Shown: positions 28,355-37,158, counted from the first letter of the stretch. The stretch: 64,000 nucleotides of DNA from Bradyrhizobium sp. 186 (GCF_023101685.1 NZ_CP082164.1:6572001-6636000), one strand, 5' to 3'. Translations and numbers: made by a program. The notes: a model not told the origin generated them from the letters alone.

Positions 28355-29563
28355 ATGCCTTCCAACTCCAATCGCGGCGTGGTTTACCTCAAGCCCGGCC
28401 GCGTCGAAGTCCAGAACATCGACTTTCCGACCTTCCGCAATCCAGCAGGAAAGACGATCGATCACGGCGTCATTCTCAAGGTCGTAACGACGAATATCTG
28501 CGGCTCCGATCAGCATATGGTCCGCGGCCGCACGACAGCGCAGGCCGGCATGGTGCTCGGACACGAGATTACCGGCGAGGTGATCGAGAAAGGCCGTGAC
28601 GTCGAATATCTCGAGATCGGCGACCTGGTATCGGTTCCTTTCAACGTTGCATGCGGCCGGTGCCGGACCTGCCGAGAGGGTGACACCGGTGTCTGCCTTC
28701 ACGTCAACTCCGACCGTGCCGGAGGCGCCTACGGATATGTCGATATGGGCGGATGGATCGGCGGGCAGGCCGACTACGTCATGGTGCCCTATGCCGACTT
28801 CAATCTGCTGAAGTTTCCGGACAAGGCTCAGGCGATGGACAAGATCTGTGATCTGACCTGCCTCTCCGATATTCTGCCCACGGGATTCCATGGCGCCGTC
28901 ACCGCCAAGGTCGGTGTCGGATCGACGGTCTATGTCGCCGGGGCAGGCCCGGTTGGGCTTGCAGCGGCCGCGTCCGCGCGCATCCTTGGCGCGGCAGCGG
29001 TGCTGATCGGCGACATGAATAAGGAGCGGCTCGCTCACGCCAAGAAGGTCGGCTTCGAGCCCATCGACCTCACCAGGCACGATCGCCTCGGCGAACTCGT
29101 TGCTGACGTCCTCGGCGTTCCAGAAGTCGATTCCGCGATCGACTGCGTCGGCTTTGAAGCGAAGGCGCAAGGAACAGACGGCAAAGTCGTCGAAGCGCCT
29201 GCCGTTGTGCTCAACAGTCTGATGGAAATCACCCGGGCAGCCGGCGCGATCGGCATTCCCGGCCTGTATGTGACCGACGATCCTGGCGCGAAGGAGCAGG
29301 CAGCCAAACATGGCAACCTCGGCCTTCGCCTCGGTCTCGGCTGGGCAAAGTCGCACGCGCTCCATACCGGCCAGACGCCGGTGCTGAAATACAACCGACA
29401 ACTCATGCAAGCAATACTCTGGGACAGACTGCCCATCGCCAAAATCGTCAATGTCAAGGTGATCGGTCTTGAGCAGGCCCCGGACGGCTACAAAAATTTC
29501 GACGCCGGCGTCGCGAACAAGTTCGTCATCGATCCGCACGGGCAACTTCCTAAGGCCGCCTAA
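28355..29563 (+). CDS. fdhA: Glutathione-independent formaldehyde dehydrogenase (zinc, NAD)
   Basis: A 402-residue zinc-dependent medium-chain dehydrogenase very like Pseudomonas putida FdhA, which oxidises formaldehyde to formate with tightly bound NAD. Visible features: the catalytic zinc cysteine in TTNICGSDQHMVRG, the His-Glu pair in VLGHEITGEV, the structural zinc set CGRCRTCREGDTGVC, and the NAD fold VAGAGPVGLAAAASA. The family-specific long insertion and the C-terminal segment HTGQTPVLKYNRQLMQAIL are present. ATG 28355 has AAAGGAG 7 bases upstream. It is likely controlled by the divergent AraC-type gene. Confidence 0.92.
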   Translation: MPSNSNRGVVYLKPGRVEVQNIDFPTFRNPAGKTIDHGVILKVVTTNICGSDQHMVRGRTTAQAGMVLGHEITGEVIEKGRDVEYLEIGDLVSVPFNVACGRCRTCREGDTGVCLHVNSDRAGGAYGYVDMGGWIGGQADYVMVPYADFNLLKFPDKAQAMDKICDLTCLSDILPTGFHGAVTAKVGVGSTVYVAGAGPVGLAAAASARILGAAAVLIGDMNKERLAHAKKVGFEPIDLTRHDRLGELVADVLGVPEVDSAIDCVGFEAKAQGTDGKVVEAPAVVLNSLMEITRAAGAIGIPGLYVTDDPGAKEQAAKHGNLGLRLGLGWAKSHALHTGQTPVLKYNRQLMQAILWDRLPIAKIVNVKVIGLEQAPDGYKNFDAGVANKFVIDPHGQLPKAA

Positions 29564-30649
29564 GATCGGAAGCCCAAGAACGATGCAGGCAGCAACCTGG
29601 ATGAGCCAATGTTCCGGTGAACAGCGCCGCCACGGCGTCGCCGAATGAGCCAACTCGGACTTCGACAGAGTGTGAACAAGCAGCCAAGATTGACCCCCTC
29701 GCCGCCCAATAGATCAATACCTAAGCTCGCCGATCGACGTCGGGACCCCATGCCGATTTACATAGATCGCCTCGATGTTCGGTTACGCTCGAGGCGCCGC
29801 ACAGCGCGATCGCTAAAAGCGTCCGGCGCCTTAACATGAAGGTCATCAACAGCCAGGGCGAAATCGCCATGCCGATGATCTCGGCCGACACATATAGGCT
29901 TTCGAGCCAGGTTCCAGCATCGTGGCTGATCCCGAGTGCACCCCGGACGTCGCTCAGCGCGACCGATGTAACTTGGCAACTCGGACGTCATCGCAGCGAT
30001 GAGAACGCCGCAAGGCCAAACAACGGCTTGATATCCATGGGCTGCGGCAACTCTTTTCCAATCAGTCGTGATTGGAAGCATCTTGCGGTGCCGGCCCATC
30101 GAAGTCGTGATCAGCAGCGCGACAGCGACGGCCGCATTTCAATGGGGGCGTTCGACGCGATAAGATAGTTAAGTCCATATCCGAACTGCACACCTTGTTG
30201 GCTTTCGCCGTCCATGCCGACGATGGATCGGAAGGCGAGATCACTTTCGGCTGTTTGCGATCGGGCTTTGCGGTCGGCTTCCCGTCAGAACCGCTATCGC
30301 GGCTGGAGAAAGTGTCTGACCGCAAATTCAGCGCGCTTTTCCGCGGGAAACCAACCTGAGCTCATGCCTCGCTGCGCGAGTTCGAGGATTTTCGTCGCAC
30401 CGCAAACATGCCCCAGTGCGAAGAGCTGATCCATTCACCTTGATCGACCGCGAACGCAGAGCGTGATGGGTTCACGGTCGCCTCCGTTGTTATGCTAACA
30501 TTTCTCAGATAAGAGACGACCAAACCGCCACTATTATAACTTTGTTTAGCGAGGGGGGGAAAGTGCAAGCTCGTTCAGCAACTGCGTCGCATGAAAAGGG
30601 CCAATGTCCCTGTTGGAGCCAAAAGCCGCTGTCAGCCGAGGAATAACGT
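29564..30649. other. Gene-poor region containing a broken transporter gene
   Basis: Over 1,086 bases no intact gene is seen. A frameshifted piece of an MFS transporter (separate entry) occupies the middle on the minus strand. The part after 30340 becomes AT-richer (notably 30490-30550) and includes a likely promoter area for neither neighbour with certainty. Other reading frames show no recognisable similarity. Confidence 0.55.
29780..30038 (-). pseudogene. N-terminal remnant of a DHA2/EmrB-type MFS transporter
   Basis: Read on the minus strand from 30038, the text MDIKPLFGLA continues in a second frame as LIAAMTSELPSY and then in a third frame as SVALSDVRGALGISHDAGTW, LESLYVSAEIIGMAISPWLL and MTFMLRRRTLLAIALCGAS. 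Joined, this is the first quarter of an EmrB/QacA-like drug transporter (helix 1, the loop with LSDVRGALGIS, helices 2 and 3). Two frameshifts and loss of everything after about residue 85 show it is dead. The downstream sequence has no match to the rest of the family. Confidence 0.8.
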
Positions 30650-31201
30650 TTAGCGTAGAATAGGAAGCATTCGACGCAGCGTATTATCTCGAAGAACCCA
30701 ATGATGCAGAATCGCAGCGGCCGCATGCAGTGCTGCCAAAATCAGAACGCCGTCTGCGAGCCATCCATGGACGTCCTTCAGGGATCGGGCAAGGCTTCGA
30801 TCGGCCGATAAAGGGGAAGCAATTTCGAACAGGCCAAAGATCGGCAGTGGGTGCCCGCGCATAAATTGCGTCAGAATTCCGAGAATGGGCACCGCTAAAA
30901 GCAAGGCATAGAGCGCGTAATGCACGATTGTCGATGCCCGCTCACCCCATACCCCGAGATCCGTCCGCTCAGGAATAGGTTGTTGGTCGATTAGCCGCCA
31001 CGCCAGACGCGGAAACAAAATCATGAGAACGGTCAGACCCATGCACATGTGAACTATGAGGCCAACTTCACTAGGCGTACCTCGCGGCAACAAATCGCCG
31101 TAGGTTCCCAGAAGCCACGAGGCAAGCACGAGCAAGGCCGTCATCCAATGTGCCGCAAGGGCCAATGCCCCATACCGGCTGCTGTTATTGCGCAATTGCA
31201 T
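30650..31201 (-). CDS. Cytochrome b561-family membrane protein
   Basis: A 183-residue four-helix di-haem membrane cytochrome. It starts RYGALALAAHWMTALLVLASW with the first haem histidine, has IVHMCMGLTVLMIL with the second, IVHYALYALLLAVPILG, and DVHGWLADGVLILAALHAAAAILHH with further histidines. Bacterial b561 proteins move electrons from ubiquinol, for example to superoxide (E. coli CybB). A signal for co-transcription is absent; it is divergent from the FMN reductase across 240 bases. Confidence 0.92.
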   Translation of the reverse strand: MQLRNNSSRYGALALAAHWMTALLVLASWLLGTYGDLLPRGTPSEVGLIVHMCMGLTVLMILFPRLAWRLIDQQPIPERTDLGVWGERASTIVHYALYALLLAVPILGILTQFMRGHPLPIFGLFEIASPLSADRSLARSLKDVHGWLADGVLILAALHAAAAILHHWVLRDNTLRRMLPILR

Positions 31202-31441
31202 TTCAATCTAATCCGACTGCACCCGCCCCTTGGAAGCTATTTGGCACTTTCGAAACCTCAAGAGCTGAGCGCCACAAAGTCCGTTAAGATTGTGCAATCG
31301 TAAATTGGGCAAATCGTCGATTTCGCGCGACGACAACTGAGAGCCCATAAGTCGAATATTAAACTCGAATTTACTTGAGCTGACTGAGATTGGGTGATGT
31401 TCGTCGTGGCGCGAAATCCAAGCCATCTGGAACTGCGCCCG

Positions 31442-32011
31442 ATGACCCAACTCCGCCTTCTCGGCCTCTCCGGCAGCTTGCGCCGGGCTTCCAATAGCAC
31501 CGCGGTGCTTCGCAGTCTCCAGGACGCGCTTGCGCCCAAGGCTCGGCTCGACATTTTCTCCTTGCACGGGCTCCCGCTCTACAACGAGGATGAAGATGAC
31601 GAGCACGCGCCGGGATCGGTGCACGCCCTGCGTTCGGCCATCGAGACAACGGATGGCGTGATCATGGTCTCGCCCGAGTATAATCACGGCATGTCCGGCG
31701 TCCTGAAGAACGGACTCGACTGGGCCTCACGGCCTTATGGTCGTTCGGTGCTGAGGGGCAAGCCGGTACTGACGATGACGGCCTCGCCCGCCTTCACTGG
31801 TGGCGTGCGTGCGCAGCAGCAAATGAACGAAACGCTCGCATCGATCCCGGCGCGTCCTGTGCTTCGGCCCCAGATCGTGATCGGAGGCGTGCATGAGAAG
31901 GTCAGCGACGGGCGCCTCGTCGACGAAGCCACGTTGCGCTTTGCGCTGGCAGGTGTCGACGACCTCCTCGAGGAGATCAGGGCAGCGCGCTTTGTTGGAG
32001 CGGCGGCATGA
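31442..32011 (+). CDS. NAD(P)H-dependent FMN reductase
   Basis: A 189-residue flavodoxin-fold reductase. The FMN phosphate loop is LGLSGSLRRASNSTAVLRSL, and the second family motif is SPEYNHGMSGVLKNGLDWAS. Relatives reduce FMN, quinones, chromate or azo dyes using NAD(P)H; the substrate here is not known. ATG 31442 is preferred because homology begins there; the in-frame start at 31394 would add 16 residues without family similarity. A motif (TTGAGCTGACTGAGATTGG, 31375-31393) upstream recurs near 51273. Confidence 0.9.
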   Translation: MTQLRLLGLSGSLRRASNSTAVLRSLQDALAPKARLDIFSLHGLPLYNEDEDDEHAPGSVHALRSAIETTDGVIMVSPEYNHGMSGVLKNGLDWASRPYGRSVLRGKPVLTMTASPAFTGGVRAQQQMNETLASIPARPVLRPQIVIGGVHEKVSDGRLVDEATLRFALAGVDDLLEEIRAARFVGAAA

Positions 32012-32129
32012 ATTGACGGCCGGTATGCTGATGCCCCGTGGCGATATGCGTGTCATTGGCACGTAGTGTTGCAAACTCCTAAAATGTCGGCGCACAGGCT
32101 ATTCGGCGCGGGCTTGAGGAAGATCCGAG

Positions 32130-33596
32130 ATGGAGATACAGCGCACGATTTTGTCGATTGCGGCGGCGGCACTCGCAATCACTATGGGCGTTGACGCGCA
32201 GGGCGAGGAGGAGAGAAGCTCAAATCTCTCGCCTCAGGTGCTGCAGGAAATTGCGAAGGTCGAGGCCGAGATTGACCTTACCGAGGCGCAAACGATCGAA
32301 CGGCTTGCGGCGCCGCCGGACAATCAGATCCAGCAGATCGAGTTGCTCGGCAAGCTGATGCTGTATGACAAGGAGTTGTCGGTAAACCGCAACGAGGCTT
32401 GCGCCTTTTGCCACATGCCCGAGACCGGCTTTACGGGTCCGGTGTCAGAGTTGAACCGAACCACGGGCGCTTACCCGGGTTCGGTGCGCACGCGTTTCAG
32501 CGACCGCAAGCCACAATCACACGCCTACGCGCCGCTGTCGCCCGTGCTGCATTACAATCCCGGGCGGGGCGACCTCGTCGGCGGCAATTTCTGGGATATG
32601 CGCGCGACGGGACGCCGACTCGGCAATCCGGCGGCCGAACAGGCACAAGGGCCGCCTACCAATCCCGTGGAGATGGGGCTGCCCGACATCGCCTGCGCGG
32701 TCTATCGCGTCTCGCAGCGGCCCTATCGCGCCCTGTTTGAGGGCGTATGGGGGCCGCAGAGTTTTGCGATTACATGGCCGGGTGACATCGAGCAGGTCTG
32801 CAATAGGCCTGGGCCGGCGGCCGCGGCCGATCCGTTGCCGGTCCATCTGAGCCCGATCGATCGCGGCCGCGTCGGTGCGACCTTCGATCAGATGGCGCAG
32901 TCGATAGCCGGCTATGAAGCCTCGGCCGAGGTAACGTCGTTCACTTCGAAGTTCGACGCGGTGCTCGCCAACAAGGCGCAGTTTACGCCGCAGGAGCAGC
33001 AGGGCTATGATCTGTTCCGCGGCAAGGCGCGATGCAATGAATGTCACCGCGACGGCGGGCCCGGAGAGGATCCGCTATTCACAGATTTCACCGCCAGCAA
33101 TATCGGCACTCCCGCCAACCCGAGGCTTCCCTACTATGGCGAGGATCGGCCCGACCCGTTGGGCTATGTCGCCAATCCGTTGGGATCGTCCTTCGTCGAT
33201 GGTGGTGTCGGTACTTTTCTCAGCAACGGACATCTGCTCAGCCAGCCCTCGGCGGTCGACGCGCGATGGCTCACGCTGGCGCCGGACAACCGGGCGCGAA
33301 TACAGGTGCCGACGCTGCGCAACGTGGACAAGCGGCCTGATCCGGCCTTCGTGAAGGCCTACGGGCATAATGGATATTTTACCAGCCTGAAGCAGATCGT
33401 GCATTTCTACAACACGCGCGATGTGTTGCCACGCTGCCAGCCCCATGATCCGGGCGAAGGTACGACCTGCTGGCCAGCGCCGGAGTCGACCGCCAATATG
33501 AACACAAGCAAAGTTGGTCGTTTGGGTCTGTCGGATGCAGAAGAGCATGCGCTCGTTCTCTTCATGCAGACGCTGACGGATGGGTTTATGCACTAA
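32130..33596 (+). CDS. Dihaem cytochrome c peroxidase/MauG-like protein
   Basis: A 488-residue exported protein with a signal peptide (MEIQRTILSIAAAALAITMG) and two c-type haem motifs, CAFCH (about residue 91) and CNECH (about 305). Their spacing and context (LGKLMLYDKELSVNRNEACAFCH, then KARCNECHRDGGPGEDPLFTDF) match the dihaem cytochrome c peroxidase/MauG superfamily. The phrases QVPTLRNVDKRPDPAFVKAYGHNGYF and LVLFMQTLTDGF near the end are also typical. It could reduce peroxide or oxidise a substrate in the periplasm. GAGGAAG lies upstream of the ATG. The IS630 element begins 22 bases after its stop, so a former downstream partner may have been cut off. Confidence 0.9.
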   Translation: MEIQRTILSIAAAALAITMGVDAQGEEERSSNLSPQVLQEIAKVEAEIDLTEAQTIERLAAPPDNQIQQIELLGKLMLYDKELSVNRNEACAFCHMPETGFTGPVSELNRTTGAYPGSVRTRFSDRKPQSHAYAPLSPVLHYNPGRGDLVGGNFWDMRATGRRLGNPAAEQAQGPPTNPVEMGLPDIACAVYRVSQRPYRALFEGVWGPQSFAITWPGDIEQVCNRPGPAAAADPLPVHLSPIDRGRVGATFDQMAQSIAGYEASAEVTSFTSKFDAVLANKAQFTPQEQQGYDLFRGKARCNECHRDGGPGEDPLFTDFTASNIGTPANPRLPYYGEDRPDPLGYVANPLGSSFVDGGVGTFLSNGHLLSQPSAVDARWLTLAPDNRARIQVPTLRNVDKRPDPAFVKAYGHNGYFTSLKQIVHFYNTRDVLPRCQPHDPGEGTTCWPAPESTANMNTSKVGRLGLSDAEEHALVLFMQTLTDGFMH

Positions 33597-33617
33597 TCGC
33601 GTCTTTATGGGCCATCC

Positions 33618-33641
33618 GTGGCTCATCACAGTGATTTTGAC
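33618..33641 (+). repeat. Left terminal inverted repeat of the IS630 element
   Basis: The 24 bases begin GTGGCTCATCACAGTGA and end TTTTGAC. They match the reverse complement of 35061-35084 with one difference (C for T at the fifth base). The transposase stop codon lies within. Confidence 0.9.
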
Positions 33642-34756
33642 TCTTTGGCGGTGGCTGGATAGGCGCGGCCGAGTTTGGCGCGGGCCTTGTCGGTTGTGAA
33701 CATCCATTTGATGCGGGCTCGGGTTTTATTCCGCCGCTTTTGCCATGCTGCGATCTCGTTTCGGAGCCTTTTGGGGTCGTCGATGCGGCGGCCGAGGCAC
33801 TGGCGCTGGAGCACGCTGATCTCGCACTCGACCATATTGAGCCAACTGGCGTGTTTCGGGGTGAAGTGGAATTCGAGGCGGCGCAGGATGCGACGGGCCT
33901 CGGCAGGCGCAAATGCTTGATACAACGCGCCGGCGGTATGGATCGACAGATTGTCCTGCACGAGGCGGATGCAGTCGGCGTCGGGATAATGGACGTCGAC
34001 GAGTTCGCGCATGCAGTAGGCGTAGTCCACGGCGGCGCGGTGCTCGGTGACCTTGACGTTGCGCCAGCCACGATGCGGGTCGAAGGTAACGAAGAGATTG
34101 ACGGTGCCGTTGCGGCGGTACTCGTAATCGTAACGCTCGCGCTGTCCCGGCTCGGCTGGAATCGGCTGACGGACCTCGCCGATGAGCTGGACGGGGGTCT
34201 CGTCGAAGCAGACCAGCGGCCGGACGGGATCCGGCGCCTCGGCGTAGAGGTCGAGCACGTCCTCCATGCGGGCGACGTATTCGCCGTCGACATAGGGGAT
34301 GCACCACATGTCCCTGCGCCATGGCTTGAGGTCGTTCTCGGCCAGCCGGCGACGCACGGTCTCGCCCGACAGGCTGTCATGATCGGTGAGCTTGACCATC
34401 GTGTCCGCCAGCAGCGTCAGCGTCCAACGTTTGCGGCCGGCGGGCGGCTTGGCGCACGCCGTCGCCACCAGCAGGGCCTCCTCCTTGCCGGTCAATTTGC
34501 GCTCTGCGCCCGGACGCGGTTCCTCGCTCAAGGCCCGCTCCAGATTGCCTTCCACGAAGCGGCGCTTGGTCCGGCCGATGCTGGACAGGCTGACCCGGAC
34601 AGACCGGGCAATCTCCGCGTCGCAACTGCCGGCATCGGCCGCCAGCAAAATCTGCGCCCGCTTGAGCTTGCGGGCAGCATGCTTCCCGCCGCCCAGCATC
34701 GCCGTCAGTTCGTCCCGCTCGATTTGGCTCAATTCGACCCGATAACGTACATTCAT
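33626..34756 (-). CDS. IS630-family DDE transposase
   Basis: A 376-residue transposase. The N-terminal helix-turn-helix region (LKRAQILLAADAGSCDAEIA and SVRVSLSSIGRTKRRFVEG) binds the ends. The catalytic triad is visible as LVCFDETPVQL (Asp), IRLVQDNLSIHT (Asp) and WLNMVECEIS (Glu), in a DDE superfamily fold. The C-terminus ends AKESKSL, and its last codons are part of the terminal repeat. AAGGAGG lies 7 bases upstream of the ATG. No frameshift, so a full-length product is expected. Confidence 0.95.
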   Translation of the reverse strand: MNVRYRVELSQIERDELTAMLGGGKHAARKLKRAQILLAADAGSCDAEIARSVRVSLSSIGRTKRRFVEGNLERALSEEPRPGAERKLTGKEEALLVATACAKPPAGRKRWTLTLLADTMVKLTDHDSLSGETVRRRLAENDLKPWRRDMWCIPYVDGEYVARMEDVLDLYAEAPDPVRPLVCFDETPVQLIGEVRQPIPAEPGQRERYDYEYRRNGTVNLFVTFDPHRGWRNVKVTEHRAAVDYAYCMRELVDVHYPDADCIRLVQDNLSIHTAGALYQAFAPAEARRILRRLEFHFTPKHASWLNMVECEISVLQRQCLGRRIDDPKRLRNEIAAWQKRRNKTRARIKWMFTTDKARAKLGRAYPATAKESKSL

Positions 34757-34794
34757 GCTTCGCCTCCTTGTCGGAGGCCGGGACGAATCCAGCG

Positions 34795-35076
34795 ATGAGT
34801 CAAAAATCAGGCACGCACTTCACGGAGAAGCAGGGACACTACCTGGCCTTTATCTACACCTACGCGCACATGTTCGGACGCCCACCCGCCGAAACCGACA
34901 TGCAGCGCCATTTCCGCGTCAGCCCGCCTTCGGTCCACCAGATGATCGTCACCCTCGAACGAAACGGTTTCATTCGCCGTCAACCTGGCGTCCCCAGAAG
35001 CATCGAAATCCTCGTGCCGCCGGAAAGCTTGCCGATCCTCGAATGGCTCGGTATCAAAACGTCAAAATCACTGTGA
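34795..35076 (+). CDS. Small winged-helix DNA-binding protein inside the IS630 element
   Basis: A 93-residue protein with a LexA/MarR-like winged helix: helix HFTEKQGHYLAFIYTYAHM, a turn with RPPAETDMQRHFRVSPPSVHQMI, recognition helix, then the wing LERNGFIRRQPGVPRSIEIL. It ends IKTSKSL, the same tail as the transposase, because both terminal repeats are coding. It is divergent from the transposase with 38 bases between starts, an ideal place to repress or tune transposition. That role is inference. An in-frame TTG at 34768 is the other possible start. Confidence 0.85.
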   Translation: MSQKSGTHFTEKQGHYLAFIYTYAHMFGRPPAETDMQRHFRVSPPSVHQMIVTLERNGFIRRQPGVPRSIEILVPPESLPILEWLGIKTSKSL

Positions 35077-35084
35077 TGAACCAC
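35061..35084 (-). repeat. Right terminal inverted repeat of the IS630 element
   Basis: The mate of the left repeat; it carries the last codons and the stop of the winged-helix gene. Confidence 0.9.
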
Positions 35085-35357
35085 TAGTTTATCTCCGCGA
35101 AGGGACACATAAGCTCGCTGCTGCTAATCGGCGTGGGTTGCGACGCCGATCGGCACGCCGGAGACTCCGGCATCACGGTGTTATCGATCAGATGCTCTAT
35201 CGCGGTGTTTGTCCGCGGTGGCGGCCCTCGAAGTCCGATGCTATAAAAATTAATTTAATTGAGACTACAAGACCAATCCTTATCTATCGCCTGCCATCTC
35301 GGCGCCGCCGTCCGATATGTCCGGCAATAGCACGCAAAACGTAGCACCCCGGACAAG

Positions 35358-35375
35358 CACCAACTTGAATTGGTG
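35358..35375. promoter_or_regulatory. Inverted repeat upstream of the multicopper oxidase
   Basis: CACCAA (35358-35363) and TTGGTG (35370-35375), separated by six bases, lie 29 bases before the oxidase start. Its dyad layout would suit a MerR-type (for example copper-sensing) or other dimeric regulator; this is inference. The rest of the 320-base gap after the IS element (35085-35404) holds a palindrome GCCGGAG-A-CTCCGGC (35157-35171) and an AT-rich patch near 35245-35270 that could be the promoter, but no gene. Confidence 0.45.
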
Positions 35376-35404
35376 GCTAGTATCCTCGAAATGGGCAAGC
35401 TGCA

Positions 35405-36922
35405 ATGAGAGAGAATCAGAGGCCCACGCTCCTAACCCGCCGGCAGATCATCCTTGCGTCCGGCATTGCGATGGCCGGCACGATCCCCTTGCTGCCGACA
35501 ACGCGGGCTGCTGCCGCGCCCGAAACCCGCACCGCCAAGCTTCGCCTGACTGCCGGCACCAGAACCCTCGCCGTCAACGGAAAGCCGGCCCGAGTATTCG
35601 GCCTTATCGGGCCGAACGGAAAACCTGGCATCACGCTCTCGCCCGGCGAGCGCTTTGACGTCGATCTTGTGAATCAGGCGGATACACCCACCATCATTCA
35701 CTGGCACGGCCAGTTGCCGCCCTGGAGGGAGGACGGCTTTCCCTGGCCGCAAACGCCCCCGATCCCGGCGGGTAACACCCGCTCCTATGACTATGCGCCG
35801 ATCGCTGGCACGTACTGGATGCACTCCCATCAGGGCATGCAGGAACAGAGCCTGATGACCGCGCCGCTGATCGTGCGCAGCGCAGAGGATATGCACGTCG
35901 ACCGGCAGGAGGTAGTTCTCATGCTGCATGATTTCAGCTTCCGCACGCCCGACGAGTTGCTCGCCGGACTCACCAAATCCAACGGCAGTCAGAGCGCGAT
36001 GCCGAAGAGCGGCATGGACAACAGCATGAACATGGACTCGGGCAGCATGGGCGCCATGTACTCGGGGACTATGGGCGCCATGAACATGGAGCCCGGCATG
36101 GCGATGGACCTGAACGACATCGACTATGACGCATTCCTCGCCAACGATCGCACGCTCGCTGATCCGGAGGTTATCCGCACCGAACCGGGCGGGCGGGTCC
36201 GGCTGCGGTTGATCAACGGCGCGTCCTCGACCCAGTTCTGGATCGATCTCGGTACGCTCACCGGCACCGTCGTTGCCGTCGACGGTCATCCCGTTCGACC
36301 GGTGCGCGGAAACCTTCTGCCGCTTGCCATAGCGCAGCGCCTGGACGTGCTGATCGATATTCCGGAGAACGGAAGCTATCCGATTGTTGCCCAGGTCGAA
36401 GGCAAGCGGGCGTGCACTGGAATTGTCCTCGCCGCGCCCGGGGCGCCTGTGTCACGCCTCTCCCCGGAGGCCGGAGAAAATGCGCCGCCGGTCGATCTCT
36501 CGCTTGAACGTCGCCTTGAAGCGGCCACCCCGCTGACGCCGCGCCCGCCCGACTTAACGCACCGCGTGATGCTCGCCGGCGCCATGGCGCCGTATGCCTG
36601 GTCGCTGAATGGCGAATACTGGCCCAACCCCAACATAACCCCGCTGATGATCGCCCACGGTCAGCGCGTGGCGATCGAGATCGTGAACCACTCGATGATG
36701 GCGCATCCGATGCACCTTCATGGGCATGCTTTCCAGGTGGTCGCGATAGACGGTGCCCCTCTAGCAGGTGCCGTGCGAGATACTGTTCTGGTGCCACCGA
36801 TGGGCAGCGTCACCATCGCCTTCGACGCCGACAATCCTGGGCGTTGGGCGCTTCATTGCCACAACCTGTACCACATGATGACAGGCATGCTGACCGAGGT
36901 TCGCTACCCCGCGATCATCTGA
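35405..36922 (+). CDS. Tat-exported multicopper oxidase with a Met-rich insert (copper-resistance type)
   Basis: A 505-residue multicopper oxidase. A Tat signal (LTRRQIILASGIAMAG) directs folded export. Copper ligands are visible: HWHG (residues 99-102), HSH (140-142), HPMHLHGH (434-441) and HCHNLYHMMTGM (484-495), where H434, C485, H490 and M495 would hold the type 1 copper. A methionine-rich insertion (about 195-240, with repeats like GSMGAMYSGTMGAMNMEPGM) resembles those in CopA/CueO-type cuprous oxidases and suggests Cu(I) binding. Likely role: oxidation of periplasmic Cu(I) or phenolics. No ribosome site is strong. The IS element ends 320 bases upstream. Confidence 0.93.
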   Translation: MRENQRPTLLTRRQIILASGIAMAGTIPLLPTTRAAAAPETRTAKLRLTAGTRTLAVNGKPARVFGLIGPNGKPGITLSPGERFDVDLVNQADTPTIIHWHGQLPPWREDGFPWPQTPPIPAGNTRSYDYAPIAGTYWMHSHQGMQEQSLMTAPLIVRSAEDMHVDRQEVVLMLHDFSFRTPDELLAGLTKSNGSQSAMPKSGMDNSMNMDSGSMGAMYSGTMGAMNMEPGMAMDLNDIDYDAFLANDRTLADPEVIRTEPGGRVRLRLINGASSTQFWIDLGTLTGTVVAVDGHPVRPVRGNLLPLAIAQRLDVLIDIPENGSYPIVAQVEGKRACTGIVLAAPGAPVSRLSPEAGENAPPVDLSLERRLEAATPLTPRPPDLTHRVMLAGAMAPYAWSLNGEYWPNPNITPLMIAHGQRVAIEIVNHSMMAHPMHLHGHAFQVVAIDGAPLAGAVRDTVLVPPMGSVTIAFDADNPGRWALHCHNLYHMMTGMLTEVRYPAII

Positions 36923-37158
36923 TCACACTATCCTTCCCGGGGCCCGGTGAGGTATGCGTTGTCCGCCAAGACGGTTGAACGGACTCGACGCGGCCACCGC
37001 TTCTGCTGATTTCGTGCCCGAACGAGTTCGCTCTGATTAAACCTTCGAATTCCTCGGCTGAGTCTCAGTGACGCGGCCTTTCAGGCTGGGCGCCGAGTCC
37101 TAATCGCGTCAATCTACCCGATTGTTTTGCATCGTCGACCGACCGAAGAGCATCCCGC

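Larger units (their letters stand above)
33618..35084. mobile_element. Complete IS630-family insertion sequence with two genes
   Basis: The element is 1,467 bases long and bounded by 24-base inverted repeats that match at 23 positions. It holds a DDE transposase gene on the minus strand and a small winged-helix gene on the plus strand, divergent from a common centre near 34756-34795. Both stop codons lie inside the terminal repeats. IS630 elements insert at TA; TA follows the right end (35085-35086), but CC precedes the left end, so I could not confirm a target duplication. Both reading frames are intact, so it may be active. Confidence 0.9.

Noticed and set aside
33600..33617. TA target duplication for the IS630 element
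   Set aside because: TA follows the right end, but the left end is preceded by CC; shifted borders gave unequal arm lengths, so no duplication is claimed.
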